Origin: DATBHW01 sp035307385
GTDB taxonomy: Bacteria; Chloroflexota; Ktedonobacteria; Ktedonobacterales; DATBGS01
NCBI GenBank assembly: GCA_035307385.1
Contig: DATGID010000110.1
Coordinates: 62,001-126,000 of the forward strand
Direction of reading: 5' to 3'
Length of the DNA: 64,000 bases
The position numbers were made by a program, and so were the translations under genes. How positions within the stretch are numbered: position 1 is the first letter of the stretch; each line of letters starts with the position of its first letter. The notes beneath the pieces were generated by a model. That model worked only from the letters and a program-made list of their open reading frames with translations. It had not been told where the DNA came from and did not search any database. Shown here piece by piece: positions 1 through 8,520 of the stretch.

Positions 1-1
1 A

Positions 2-1606
2 TCGCGCGAGAACAGTTTCTTTGGAGCATCGCCGCTCAGCGCGCCACCAGCGCGCGAAAGCACCCTGCCGCCGCTGCGCGAAAGCGATTTCTTCAGGCCG
101 CCCGCGCCCAGCGCGCCACCTCCAGGCAGCGGAGCAGCTTCTCTGCAAGGGCAACCCGGCAGGCCAAGGCCGCTGCCAGCGCGGAACCCGGATGAACCTT
201 CCCCGTCCCTGACCCAACGAGGAGGATTTGGGTCGGACCAGATGGATGCTCCACGGGGGCGCTTTCCATCGGGGAATCTGGAAGTGCAGCGGGCAGGTTT
301 CCAATCGGGCAGGCAGGAGGCTGAGCAGCCGTATCCGTCTCGTGGAGGGCCGCCCGCGCTGAGGCCGAGCATGGACCTCGAGCCAATGGAGCCGCCACGC
401 AGAAGAAACCCTGCTATGCTGGCGACGCTGGTTGTTCTGGCGCTGGTGGTGGTGCTGGTCAGCGGGCTTGGGGTGTTGGGGGCGAATGGCAGCGGGCCGC
501 TGGCCTCGCTCTTCAGCAGCCAGACGAGCAACAATCCCGGGCCTGGCGCGACCACCCCGATTAGCGGCGCGAATGGCAAAAATTGCTCCAAGATTGGGGT
601 GCTGCTGCCGGATACCAATAGCTCATCGCGCTGGGAAGCCTACGACCACCCGCTGCTGTTCCAGCAGCTTGAAGCGAACGGTTTCTCTTCTAATAACATC
701 GATTACGCCAATGCGAATGGCGACGCGAATGTGCAAGAGAACCAGGCGAAATCTGATCTGGCAAAGGGCGATTGCATTCTGATTATCTCTGCGCAAGACA
801 GCACCGCTGCCGCCGCGATTGTCGAGGCGGCGAAGCAGCAGCAGGTTCCAGTGATTGCGTATGATCGGCTGATCTTCAGCGACGATCTGAATTACTATGT
901 TTCTTTCAACGGCGTGGAGGTGGGCAAGCTTCAGGGCCAGTACATCGCTGACCACTACAAAGACCCGGTGTATGGTGTGCGCACCGGTCATAACAACATC
1001 GCCTTTATCGACGGGTCGCCCACCGATAACAACGCGACGCTTTTTGCGGAGGGCGCGCACGAGGCGCTTGATCCGTTGATTAAGAACGGAACCCTGAAGA
1101 ATGTCTATGAGAAGTTCACCCCGAATTGGGACCCAGCCACCGGGAAAACTGAGATAGAAGAGGCGTTGTCCAACACCGGCGACAACATCCAGTTGGTGCT
1201 GTCGGCCAACGATGACATCGGGGGCGCAATCGTCCAGGCGCTGCAACCGATGAATCTGGCAGGCAAGGTGCTGGTCACCGGTCAGGACGCGACGGTGGGT
1301 GGGCTTCAGCGTATTCTTGAGGGGACGCAGGCAATGACGGTCTACAAGCCTATCATCAAAGAGGCCACCGCAGCCGCGCTGCTGGCTGCGGCCATCCGCG
1401 ACGGCAAAGACATTGCCACGCTGACGAAAGGCGAAACCACCAAAAACCCCAAAGGCAAAGCCGCAATCCCTTCGGTGCTGGAGACGCCTATCGCCGTCGA
1501 TAGAAACAATATGGCTTCGACGGTGATCGCAGACAATTACGTCACGAAGGCCCAGGTTTGCACCGGCCTCCCGGCTGATACAAATACTTCTGGCATTTGC
1601 TCCTGA
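2..1606 (+). CDS. Membrane-anchored sugar-binding (XylF/ChvE-like) protein, 5'-partial
   Basis: The C-terminal ~350 residues match periplasmic binding proteins of the D-xylose/ribose type: KIGVLLPD opening strand, IAYDRLI, YVSFNGVEVG hinge region, SPTDNNA, NDDIGGA, GQDA and MTVYKP motifs. A single membrane segment (codons from about 416 to 480) precedes it, so the binding domain faces outside. The frame is open without a stop from base 2, and the upstream stretch is Pro/Ala/Arg-rich like a cytoplasmic linker, so the protein may begin left of the window. Internal starts at 371 (GAGG seven bases upstream) or 416 would give a simple anchored binding protein instead. No permease or ATPase gene follows, which suggests a sensory rather than a transport role. 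The binding domain is certain; the true start is not. Confidence 0.72.
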   Translation, partial: SRENSFFGASPLSAPPARESTLPPLRESDFFRPPAPSAPPPGSGAASLQGQPGRPRPLPARNPDEPSPSLTQRGGFGSDQMDAPRGRFPSGNLEVQRAGFQSGRQEAEQPYPSRGGPPALRPSMDLEPMEPPRRRNPAMLATLVVLALVVVLVSGLGVLGANGSGPLASLFSSQTSNNPGPGATTPISGANGKNCSKIGVLLPDTNSSSRWEAYDHPLLFQQLEANGFSSNNIDYANANGDANVQENQAKSDLAKGDCILIISAQDSTAAAAIVEAAKQQQVPVIAYDRLIFSDDLNYYVSFNGVEVGKLQGQYIADHYKDPVYGVRTGHNNIAFIDGSPTDNNATLFAEGAHEALDPLIKNGTLKNVYEKFTPNWDPATGKTEIEEALSNTGDNIQLVLSANDDIGGAIVQALQPMNLAGKVLVTGQDATVGGLQRILEGTQAMTVYKPIIKEATAAALLAAAIRDGKDIATLTKGETTKNPKGKAAIPSVLETPIAVDRNNMASTVIADNYVTKAQVCTGLPADTNTSGICS

Positions 1607-1635
1607 GACCTCCTCATCACAACTCGGCAGCCTCA

Positions 1636-1682
1636 AAACTCCCCCGTCAGCAAGTGAGTTTGCTGACGGGGGAGTTTTTTTC
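1636..1682 (+). terminator. Rho-independent terminator after sugar-binding protein
   Basis: A stem of about 17 bp (AACTCCCCCGTCAGCAA and its complement) with a short loop is followed by a run of eight T. It ends the first transcription unit. Confidence 0.93.
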
Positions 1683-1792
1683 ATGTAATCCGCCCATTGC
1701 TCACTTGTGTAATGAGAGATGGTCAGCGAATGTACATTCGGATTCAGGCTGTTGATTGAACACGGTTTGTTCTGATTCTGAGAGGAGATCAG

Positions 1793-2053
1793 ATGCAGAA
1801 GGTCTCACGGCGCAATTTTGTCATCGGGGCTTCGGCGGGCGCAGTGGCGGTGGGCGCGGCAGGCGTGGTATGGGGCAACCTCCAGAGTCCATCACACCAG
1901 AAAGCGCAGCAGTTCGCCTCGACGCTGGCAACCCCTTTGACGGTCTATGTGCGCGATGCCGCCAAGGGGGAACTCGTGCTGCTGGCGAACAATAACCAGG
2001 TGATCATCCACGACGTTGATCTTGCCGCGCGCCTCTTGAACGCCGCGCAGTAG
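1793..2053 (+). CDS. Small Tat-exported protein
   Basis: An 86-residue protein starts with a twin-arginine signal (SRRNFVIG at residues 5-12) followed by an Ala/Gly-rich hydrophobic segment to about residue 28. This indicates export of a folded protein through the Tat pathway. The mature part is only about 55 residues and has no family I recognise. A GAGAGGAG ribosome-binding site lies just upstream. It precedes the DUF4331 gene by about 50 bases and may be cotranscribed with it. Confidence 0.75.
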   Translation: MQKVSRRNFVIGASAGAVAVGAAGVVWGNLQSPSHQKAQQFASTLATPLTVYVRDAAKGELVLLANNNQVIIHDVDLAARLLNAAQ

Positions 2054-2105
2054 GTGGCAGCGTTCTGAGGAGCATGAAGCCGTTTCTTACGTATGAGGAG
2101 AAGCT

Positions 2106-3476
2106 ATGTCATCTCATCGTGAAGCCCCGGAAATATCTAAAGACCCGGTGGCAGATAATACCGATGTCTACGCTTTCGTCAGCCCCGATAAGCCTGACAC
2201 CGTGACCCTGATCGCCAATTTCATCCCTCTGGAGGGACCGGCTGGCGGGCCAAACTTTTATGAGTTTGGGGATGATGTCCTCTATGAAATCCACATCGAC
2301 AATAACGGGGATGCCAAGGGCAACATCATCTATCAATTCCGTTTCCAGACCAAAATCCGCAATCCAGAAACCTTCCTGTACAATACCGGGCAGGTGCTTT
2401 CGCTCGATGACGCGCACTGGAACCGGCCACAGTTTTATTCTGTGACGGAGTGGTTCAACGGCCACGTGCGGTCGCTGGGCGAGAATCTGGCCTGCCCGCC
2501 GTGCAACGTGGGCGTGCGGTCCATGCCGAACTATTCGGCGCTGGCACAGGCAGCAGTGCATAATCTGGGCAATGGCATGAGTGTGTTCGCTGGACAGCGG
2601 CGCGAGGGCTTTTATGTGGACCTCGGCTCGGTCTTCGATCTGGCGGCGCTGCGTCCCTTCCAAAGCCTGCATTTGATTCCAAACCCCGGCAATACAGCGG
2701 GCGTGGATACGATCAAGGCGGTGAACGTGCACACGATTGCTCTCCAGGTGCCCATCAGCCATATTTCCTGGAGCGGCAGCCAGCCGACTGACCCGACCAG
2801 CCCGAAGTCGGTGATCGGGGTCTATGCGACGGCCAAGCGCCAGAAGGCGAAGATGCGCGAGGCTCCGGACGGCCCTGACTGGGATACAGGGCCGTGGGTT
2901 CAGGTATCGCGGCTGGCGAATCCATTGATTAACGAGGTCATCATTCCGATGAGCAAGAAAGATCGGTGGAATGCTTCGCTGCCCGAAGACGACGAGCAGT
3001 TCCTGAAGTATGTGCAGCATCCTGAACTGGCGGGGCTGCTGCCGGTGCTGTATCCGGGCGTGTTCCCGAATCTGGCGGCGTTTACGGGCGTGCGCGCCGA
3101 TCTGGTTGCCATTCTGATGACGGGCATTCCAAGCGGGATTGTGCCGAACTTCAGCACGTTCACGGGTAAAACCCCGGCAGACTTGCTGCGGCTGAATCTG
3201 GCGATTCCGCCATCTGCCAACCCGAACAATCTTGGCGTGGTGGGCGGCGACCTGGCGGGCTTCCCGAATGGCCGCCGGGTGGCCGATGATGTGGTGACGA
3301 TTGAGGTTCGCGCGGTGGCAGGCGCGACGCTGCCGCTGGTGGACCCCAGTTTCAAACCGGATGGCGCTGCTGGCATCGTCACGGACATCCAGACACCTGA
3401 TCTGAGCGGGCGCTATCTGAGCAGCTTCCCGTATCTGGGTGTGCCGCTGGATGGCTACGATACGCCGTCGGCGTAA
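2106..3476 (+). CDS. DUF4331 family protein
   Basis: This 456-residue protein opens with SSHREAPEI and DNTDVYAF, the hallmarks of DUF4331, a family common in actinobacteria and Chloroflexota. Further family features are DDVLYEIHIDNNGD, FQTKIRNP and the C-terminal GRRVADDVVTIEVRA and FPYLG blocks. It has no signal peptide, unlike many relatives. The start follows GAGGAGAAGCT. The biochemical role of the family is not established. The neighbouring His-rich small protein often accompanies it, to my knowledge. Confidence 0.9.
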   Translation: MSSHREAPEISKDPVADNTDVYAFVSPDKPDTVTLIANFIPLEGPAGGPNFYEFGDDVLYEIHIDNNGDAKGNIIYQFRFQTKIRNPETFLYNTGQVLSLDDAHWNRPQFYSVTEWFNGHVRSLGENLACPPCNVGVRSMPNYSALAQAAVHNLGNGMSVFAGQRREGFYVDLGSVFDLAALRPFQSLHLIPNPGNTAGVDTIKAVNVHTIALQVPISHISWSGSQPTDPTSPKSVIGVYATAKRQKAKMREAPDGPDWDTGPWVQVSRLANPLINEVIIPMSKKDRWNASLPEDDEQFLKYVQHPELAGLLPVLYPGVFPNLAAFTGVRADLVAILMTGIPSGIVPNFSTFTGKTPADLLRLNLAIPPSANPNNLGVVGGDLAGFPNGRRVADDVVTIEVRAVAGATLPLVDPSFKPDGAAGIVTDIQTPDLSGRYLSSFPYLGVPLDGYDTPSA

Positions 3477-3502
3477 GAGATGTAGGCTGCATGTGATGCA
3501 GC

Positions 3503-3543
3503 GCCCGCGCCTGGCAATGCTGACCCCAGGCGCGGGCTTTTTC
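3503..3543 (+). terminator. Rho-independent terminator after DUF4331 gene
   Basis: A perfect 12-bp GC stem (GCCCGCGCCTGG and its complement) is followed by TTTTTC. The next gene has its own AGGAGG at 3551. Confidence 0.9.
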
Positions 3544-3565
3544 TCAGCAGAGGAGGGCACAACGC

Positions 3566-3895
3566 ATGGGCGAGCATTCCCATCATCACGAGCATGTCGA
3601 TCACAGCATACATACTGCGCCAGCGGTGCTGGATATTGGCGAGGGCGTGGGCGCGCTGATGATTTCGACGACGGCAGACCTGCACGGCCACGAGATCGAG
3701 GTGAGCATGCTGGGCGATGAGACGCAGCGCACGCACACGGCGGTGCTGGAACGGCGGGTGAATGGGCGTTCGGTGTTTGCGGCGCTGTTTCTGGCGCTGC
3801 CGGAGGGGGAGTATCGCATCTGGACGGATAATCCGAACGTGCCGCAGCGGGTGACCATTGTGAGCGGGGAAGTGGCCCAGGTGGATTGGCGGTAG
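3566..3895 (+). CDS. Small His-rich protein
   Basis: A 109-residue protein whose N-terminus is rich in His (GEHSHHHEHVDHSIH), suggesting metal binding. The rest forms a compact beta-rich domain with the motif DLHGHEIEVS, then TAVLERRVNGRSVFAALF and a C-terminal segment ending VDWR. Similar small proteins are sometimes labelled phospholipase without evidence. AGGAGG at 3551-3556 fixes the start. It follows the DUF4331 terminator, so it may be transcribed separately. Confidence 0.75.
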   Translation: MGEHSHHHEHVDHSIHTAPAVLDIGEGVGALMISTTADLHGHEIEVSMLGDETQRTHTAVLERRVNGRSVFAALFLALPEGEYRIWTDNPNVPQRVTIVSGEVAQVDWR

Positions 3896-4032
3896 AGAGG
3901 AACGACGCCCAGGAGAAAGCGGCCTGCGCGCGGACCTGGCGCGCATCTTGCTATCTTCTTCGCCGCGCGGCTGTGCCCGACGGGAGCGCAGCACACCAGC
4001 AATCGACCATAACACAGCCCGAGGAGGATGCA

Positions 4033-4473
4033 ATGGCGTTCCAGGTGGATTTATTGGAACAAAGCTTTGGCGATGCCGCCGCGCAAGGAGAAGCGTTCGC
4101 TGCCGCGTTCTATCAGCGGCTCTCTGCGCTTTCGCCAGCGATGCAGCCGCTTTTTGCAGGGACGGATATGGACGAGCAAGAAGCAAAACTGCTGGCAGCG
4201 CTGGCGCTGGTGATGGAGCACCTGCGCCAGCCGGAGATGCTGACGCCCGTCCTGAAACACCTGGGCGAGCGCCATCTGGCGGCGGACGTGACGCCAGACT
4301 GCTTCGAGCTTGGCGGCGAAGTGCTGCTGGAGACGCTGCGCCTGTTTCTGGGCGACCAGTGGACGCCGGAATTGCACCACGCCTGGGCGGAAGCCTATGA
4401 GGCTATGGTGACGCTGATGCTGGATGACGCGCCAGCAGAGCAACAGGACGCCTCCAGCCCCGCAGGCGGTTGA
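4033..4473 (+). CDS. Single-domain bacterial globin
   Basis: The 146-residue sequence has globin organisation: an A/B helix LLEQSF, FAAAFYQRLSAL and PLF in the B-C region, and an F-helix region LGERHLAADV whose His is the likely haem ligand. The C-terminal helices end AWAEAYEAMVTLML. The length fits Vitreoscilla-type haemoglobins without a reductase domain. The start at 4033 follows GAGGAGGATGCA; a longer in-frame reading from 3886 lacks a ribosome-binding site. It probably binds O2 or NO in the cytoplasm. Confidence 0.85.
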   Translation: MAFQVDLLEQSFGDAAAQGEAFAAAFYQRLSALSPAMQPLFAGTDMDEQEAKLLAALALVMEHLRQPEMLTPVLKHLGERHLAADVTPDCFELGGEVLLETLRLFLGDQWTPELHHAWAEAYEAMVTLMLDDAPAEQQDASSPAGG

Positions 4474-4640
4474 AACCCTCGTTAGCTGCCGAGGGCACAG
4501 CCGCGCCTAAGGGCCTGCGGCCACCAAGTCGGCCTACGCCGACTCCCCCAACCCTGGCACGCCAGGCGGTTGCGTGTACCGCCAGCCTCCGTGCTGGCGC
4601 AACGTCTGGCCGCCAGGGACGGCGGCGGTACAGGCGATGA

Positions 4641-5192
4641 TTACTCGGTGGCGGCGCTGGCGGGCTGCCAGGTGATGAAGGCGCGCAGGTCTTCGCGTAC
4701 GATGGCCCGCGCCCGCATCGCCTTGTGGCGGCGCTTGAGTTCGGCATAGACCTGGGCGATGTGCTCGCTGGCTCCCAGCGCCGCCTGTGTCCACTCCATG
4801 CCGCCCACCAGGCTGGGCGGCTCTTGCGCGATGCGCAGCAAGCGTTCCACCTCCATGCCAAAGAGACGCAGCAGCGTCTCCTCGCACAGGTCACGCAAGC
4901 AGCGCCGATCATAGGAGACCCAGGCCACCGGCTCCCAGCAGGGTGTAGATTCGTTGCCGTGGCGATCAGCCGCCAGGTCAGCATGCGCTTCCAGCCAGGC
5001 CAGGCGCGCGGTGATGGCCTGCGCCACCCAGCGTTGCAGGAAGAGAGGCCGCACCCATGTGGGCGCAGCGGTGTCGGGCCGCTTGCCGCTGATGGGCGGG
5101 CCGAAGCGTTCGACCCACACGCAGGCAGCGCGCAGGGGAGCCGACCAGGGAGTCATCCAGAAGAGGAAGAGGTCATTGGTGGTGGCGAGCAT
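4641..5192 (-). CDS. Leader-associated ~190-aa protein, family 1 (copy A)
   Basis: A 183-residue soluble protein of unknown function, homologous to the proteins at 34906-35529 and 42013-42585. Shared blocks are WSAPLR near the N-terminus, WxRPLxxQRxVAxAI, RLAWLxAH, PCWExVxW, MEVERLLRI, WTxAALGxxEHxAQxYxELxRR and a basic helix near the C-terminus. No membrane segment or catalytic motif is evident. The start at 5192 has AAGGAG upstream, and the longer open frame to 5396 runs into the leader RNA. It is the most divergent of the three copies. Confidence 0.7.
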   Translation of the reverse strand: MLATTNDLFLFWMTPWSAPLRAACVWVERFGPPISGKRPDTAAPTWVRPLFLQRWVAQAITARLAWLEAHADLAADRHGNESTPCWEPVAWVSYDRRCLRDLCEETLLRLFGMEVERLLRIAQEPPSLVGGMEWTQAALGASEHIAQVYAELKRRHKAMRARAIVREDLRAFITWQPASAATE

Positions 5193-5220
5193 GGCGTTTC
5201 TCCTTCGTCCGGTGCAGACG

Positions 5221-5473
5221 AAACGGCCATCCCCTGAAGGCGCGCGAGCGCTGGCTGACCGACGCTGCGGGAGCCGCAGCAATGATCTGCTGCCGCTCCC
5301 GACGCATCGGGAAACCAGGTCGCCCCGCCGTTTGGGAATGGCCGCTGGAAGAAGTGGCATGCTCTCCCATGATAGGATAGAATGCCCCCAGCCCATTCCC
5401 TGGCTACGTCAGGGGGTGAGGTGAGTGATGCGGCCAGTCGATTTCACTGGCCGTGTCACACGGTCCCGTTTCA
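5221..5473 (-). ncRNA. Structured leader RNA, copy A
   Basis: Read on the minus strand, it contains the hairpin CGGCCAGT/ACTGGCCG, a CCCC...GGGG hairpin, and the conserved GGCATTCTATC block. A long-range helix pairs CGGCCATTCCC with the 3' strand CAGGGGATGGCCG at 5224-5236. The gene starts about 30 bases after the last helix. It aligns along its length with copies C and E, including the 5' block GAAACGG.ACCGTG. No other gene occupies 5193-5583. Confidence 0.8.
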
Positions 5474-5517
5474 TGCTGTCAAGGTGCTGTGCATTCCACT
5501 GGTTGAATGCTACGAGA

Positions 5518-5547
5518 AGTATAGCGCTGGCTGACAGTGAAAGTCAA
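5518..5547 (-). promoter_or_regulatory. Promoter of leader A
   Basis: On the minus strand TTGACT (5542-5547) and TATACT (5518-5523) are separated by 18 bp. Transcription would start near 5511 and run through the leader into the 183-aa gene. Confidence 0.8.
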
Positions 5548-5583
5548 GAGGACAGCGCAGGCAAGTTCACAGAGGCCGCGCTT

Positions 5584-7299
5584 TCAGGTTTCAGGCTCGC
5601 CGCCGAGGTCGCGCACGTCCTCCTCTATCCTCTTGAGCAGCTTGATGGTATCTCGGTAGTCGGCTGGCATAGCTTCCTGGGTGTAGACTTTCTGGGAGGA
5701 TAGAACACAGGCACGCGCTTCTTGCAGTGCGTGTAAGGCTGCTTCCTTGCTCTCTTCTTTAAGGACGGCGGCGCGGTCCACATGTAAGAGCGCCAGATTG
5801 AATTGCGCGCCTGCCCAGAAGACAGGAAAAGCACTGCGTGTATACACTTCCAGCGCCGTGCGATAGGCTATCACTGCCTGGCCCAAGAACTCAAGCCGCT
5901 CTGCTCCTTCGACCAGTTCGGCCTGAGCGCTCAGGGTGTTGCCCAGGTTGTTCTGCGTCATCGCCCAGTTCGCGGGAGCCACCTGTCGCGTGTAGACTTC
6001 CAGGGCGGCGCGATAACATGTCTCAGCATGCTGCTGATTGGCTCGTAGATTACCCAGGGGGCGCTTATGGAAGGCCATGCCGAGATAGACGAGCGCAGCG
6101 GCATCGCGGTGGCTCGCCAGGCTTTGCTCCAATGCGAGCCAGAAATCGGCCAGGTCTTCGCCGGGGGCGGGATAATCGGGCACGGCTTGTTCCAGATAGA
6201 CATCGGCCACAGGCGCGAGGGCGCGCTCATTGTGTTCGTCCAGTTCGCCCAGGCGCAGAAAGCCTGCGCGCAGCAGGGCATCGCGTGCGCTCTGCCAGTC
6301 CGGTTCGGCCAGTTGGCAGAGGTCAACGGCAGTGGCACGCGCGCGGGGGGTGGGATAGTCGTAGATGCGCGCCGAGCGCAGCAGCTTCAGGGCGCGCAGC
6401 AGCTTTTTGGCTGGCTCCGGCAGATCGCGGTAGCGCTCGTCGCGCATGCGCGCCACGCCGAGCAAGAGCGAGCCGGGTGTGTTGTCGAACTGATCGCGCT
6501 GGACGGCTTCGCCCGCCTTATCCAGCAAGGCGGTAAGCTGATCGGCCTGGGCGGCGGTGATGTTGGCGAGAGTAACGGTGATGAGGCGCTCCAGCAACTT
6601 GCCCAGCGTTTTGCGGGCGTTGTCCCAGTCGTCGCCGTCGCGGCAGGTGACGACAATGACCAGACGAGCATCGACCTTCTTGAAGGCTTCGGGCAAGCTG
6701 TTGAGGGTGGTCACCTCGTTGGGGTCGCCCGCATACTCCTGTATGTCATCAATCGCCAGGACGACGCGGCAGCCGCGCTGGGCGGGGAAATCGAAGGGCG
6801 GCAGATTGTGCCCCCAGCGGGCGAGGGTCCAGCCGGTGAGTTCGGCGCGCATGACCTCCCAGGCGAGGCGGGTCTTGCCCTGGGTGGGCCGTCCGACGAT
6901 GCAGACGCCCATTGGCTCGCTGGAGGGCGAGCGTTCGGTGCGCTGGGCAGCGCGGCGCACGGCGGCGCGCGCTTCGGCGTCTGCGGGGCGCGTCAGATAG
7001 GCGCTCGGCACGTAGCGCGGGACATAGAAGTCGATGGAGGGGTCCAGGCGCTCGACGCGCTTGAGGACATAGGGCGAGGCGGGCTGCTGTTGGCGCTGGG
7101 CCAGCCAGGCGCAGAGGGTGAGCAGCGCCGCCAGAGCGAGCGGCCCGATCACCGGCCAGGAGAGCAGGGCGCTGGCGTTACTCAGGCCGGTCGTGAGGGC
7201 AGCCCCGATGATAACAATGGCTACGCCTGCCACGACCACGCCCCAGAACCACCCGATGAATCGCCACAGGCCCGCGAAGAACTTGACAGCGCGCGACAT
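5584..7299 (-). CDS. Membrane-anchored STAND-like ATPase with C-terminal TPRs
   Basis: A 571-residue protein with two membrane segments at about residues 18-38 and 47-67. The P-loop GRPTQGKT lies at 137-144, with a Walker B-like VVLAIDDIQ about 75 residues later. A helical winged-helix-like region with KKLLRALKLLRSA follows, then TPR units such as NWAMTQNNLGNTLSAQAEL. It is a clear paralog of the 19098-21680 protein. The architecture is that of signal-transducing NTPases of the STAND type, often linked to stress or phage defence. The start at 7299 has GGAGGGAGGG upstream. A divergent promoter TTGACA (7399-7404)/TATCCT (7375-7380, 18-bp spacer) fits. Confidence 0.78.
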   Translation of the reverse strand: MSRAVKFFAGLWRFIGWFWGVVVAGVAIVIIGAALTTGLSNASALLSWPVIGPLALAALLTLCAWLAQRQQQPASPYVLKRVERLDPSIDFYVPRYVPSAYLTRPADAEARAAVRRAAQRTERSPSSEPMGVCIVGRPTQGKTRLAWEVMRAELTGWTLARWGHNLPPFDFPAQRGCRVVLAIDDIQEYAGDPNEVTTLNSLPEAFKKVDARLVIVVTCRDGDDWDNARKTLGKLLERLITVTLANITAAQADQLTALLDKAGEAVQRDQFDNTPGSLLLGVARMRDERYRDLPEPAKKLLRALKLLRSARIYDYPTPRARATAVDLCQLAEPDWQSARDALLRAGFLRLGELDEHNERALAPVADVYLEQAVPDYPAPGEDLADFWLALEQSLASHRDAAALVYLGMAFHKRPLGNLRANQQHAETCYRAALEVYTRQVAPANWAMTQNNLGNTLSAQAELVEGAERLEFLGQAVIAYRTALEVYTRSAFPVFWAGAQFNLALLHVDRAAVLKEESKEAALHALQEARACVLSSQKVYTQEAMPADYRDTIKLLKRIEEDVRDLGGEPET

Positions 7300-7482
7300 A
7301 CAGCCTAGCCCTCCCTCCATGACCCATCGTTGCCCGGCGAATGGTGGTCGAAGGCCGGGCGCTTTGCTGCTCGAAGGATACGGCAGAAGGTGGCCGGTTG
7401 TCAATTGGGATGGTATGGGGCTTGCAACGCCTGCGGTCGTTGTGTCCCCTACCCCGCTGGTGCTAGCCAGGAGAAACCGCGT

Positions 7483-8199
7483 ATGGCGCAGGCATCGTCG
7501 GCCCAACCGCTGAGGCCGCAGCAACCACCTTCAGGCAAGAAGGCAAATCCCCTGCAAAATGCGTTTGCGATGATTGCGGATTTCATCCCGTGGATTGTGT
7601 ACTGGAGCCTGGTGGGAAATGTGCCCTTCCGGGTGGCTGTGACAATTGCCTGTGCAATCAGCGTGGGGCTGACGGCGCAAACGCTGCTGCGGCAGCGCAC
7701 ACCCAAGGCGCTGGAGGTTGGCGCGTCGGTGGTGTTTGTGATCTTGCTGGTGGTAACGTTTCTGACGAATGACAGGTTTCTGGAACGCTGGCTTCAGCCG
7801 CTGACGAACGGCGGGCTGTTTCTGATTACGCTGGCGTCGATTCTGATCGGCAAGCCCTTTACGCTGCAATATGCCCGCGAGCACACGCCGCCGGAGATAG
7901 CCGAGACGCGGGGCTTTCTGCGGGCGAACCAGATTATTACCTGGGTGTGGGTGATTGCGTTTGCGCTGATGACGCTTTCCTCGCTGATTCCGCCGCTGGT
8001 TCAGGGGCGGGCCGCGCTGACGGATGCCGGGTCGCTGCTGTCGATCATTTTCTATTGGATTGTGCCGTTCAGTTTCCTGGGGCTAGCTGCGCTCTTTACG
8101 CACTGGTTCCCCGATTGGTTTGCGCGCCGGATGGGCGGGCGCAGCGCGGGCAGCAGCCCGAACGCGCCCCAGCCGCCCGCCGACGCGGCCACGGCCTGA
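7483..8199 (+). CDS. Polytopic membrane protein, septation protein A-like
   Basis: A 238-residue protein with about six hydrophobic segments between residues 25 and 220. It carries the motif IGKPFTLQYARE followed by TPPE and FLRANQIITWVW, seen in a family annotated as VC0807/intracellular septation A-like. The C-terminal tail is Pro/Ala-rich. The start at 7483 follows CCAGGAGA. It is divergent from the STAND ATPase and upstream of the rplJ leader. Specific function is unknown. Confidence 0.65.
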   Translation: MAQASSAQPLRPQQPPSGKKANPLQNAFAMIADFIPWIVYWSLVGNVPFRVAVTIACAISVGLTAQTLLRQRTPKALEVGASVVFVILLVVTFLTNDRFLERWLQPLTNGGLFLITLASILIGKPFTLQYAREHTPPEIAETRGFLRANQIITWVWVIAFALMTLSSLIPPLVQGRAALTDAGSLLSIIFYWIVPFSFLGLAALFTHWFPDWFARRMGGRSAGSSPNAPQPPADAATA

Positions 8200-8213
8200 G
8201 CGGCACACGTTTC

Positions 8214-8242
8214 TTGACGGCGACGATCAGGCGTGGTATGAT
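8214..8242 (+). promoter_or_regulatory. rplJL promoter
   Basis: TTGACG (8214-8219) and TATGAT (8237-8242) have a 17-bp spacer. They lie immediately before the L10-type leader. Confidence 0.85.
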
Positions 8243-8244
8243 GG

Positions 8245-8472
8245 GTGTACAATTACATACACGATGCGCCAGAGACAGCAGGTGTCTCCCTTAGGAGACA
8301 TAATCGGAGCGAATCCGGCCCGCCGAGGCGAAGAACATACCGCAGCGCGTGGCGTTTGCGCCTGCCCAGGCAGGAACACGCCAGCCGCAGATGCGCCGCT
8401 CTCTTCTATGAGCGTGGCGCGGGCATGGGTCTTCGAGTTCGGCAGGTGGGCCGCTCGATGGCCCGTTTTTTT
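8245..8472 (+). ncRNA. Ribosomal protein L10 leader with attenuator
   Basis: The leader contains AGACAGCAGGTG (near 8272-8285) and CCCGCCGAGG (near 8319-8328), the conserved L10-binding core of the L10 leader class. The stem TGTCTCC/GGAGACA lies between them. It ends with the hairpin GGGCC/GGCCC (8448-8464) and seven T (8466-8472), an intrinsic attenuator about 50 bases before rplJ. Excess L10(L12)4 binding is known to repress the operon this way. This leader fills most of the 8200-8520 gap. Confidence 0.85.
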
Positions 8473-8520
8473 ATGGCTGGCGCGGGCATAGATTTTCTGG
8501 GAAAGGAGGAAGAAACGGAT

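Noticed and set aside
2109..3560. Open reading frame of 483 codons on the minus strand
   Set aside because: Antisense to DUF4331; composition is Arg/Ile/His-rich with no recognisable motif.
4474..4640. Gene or regulatory RNA in the gap after the globin gene
   Set aside because: Only weak GC-rich inverted repeats are present and no reading frame with a ribosome-binding site. I see nothing to annotate.
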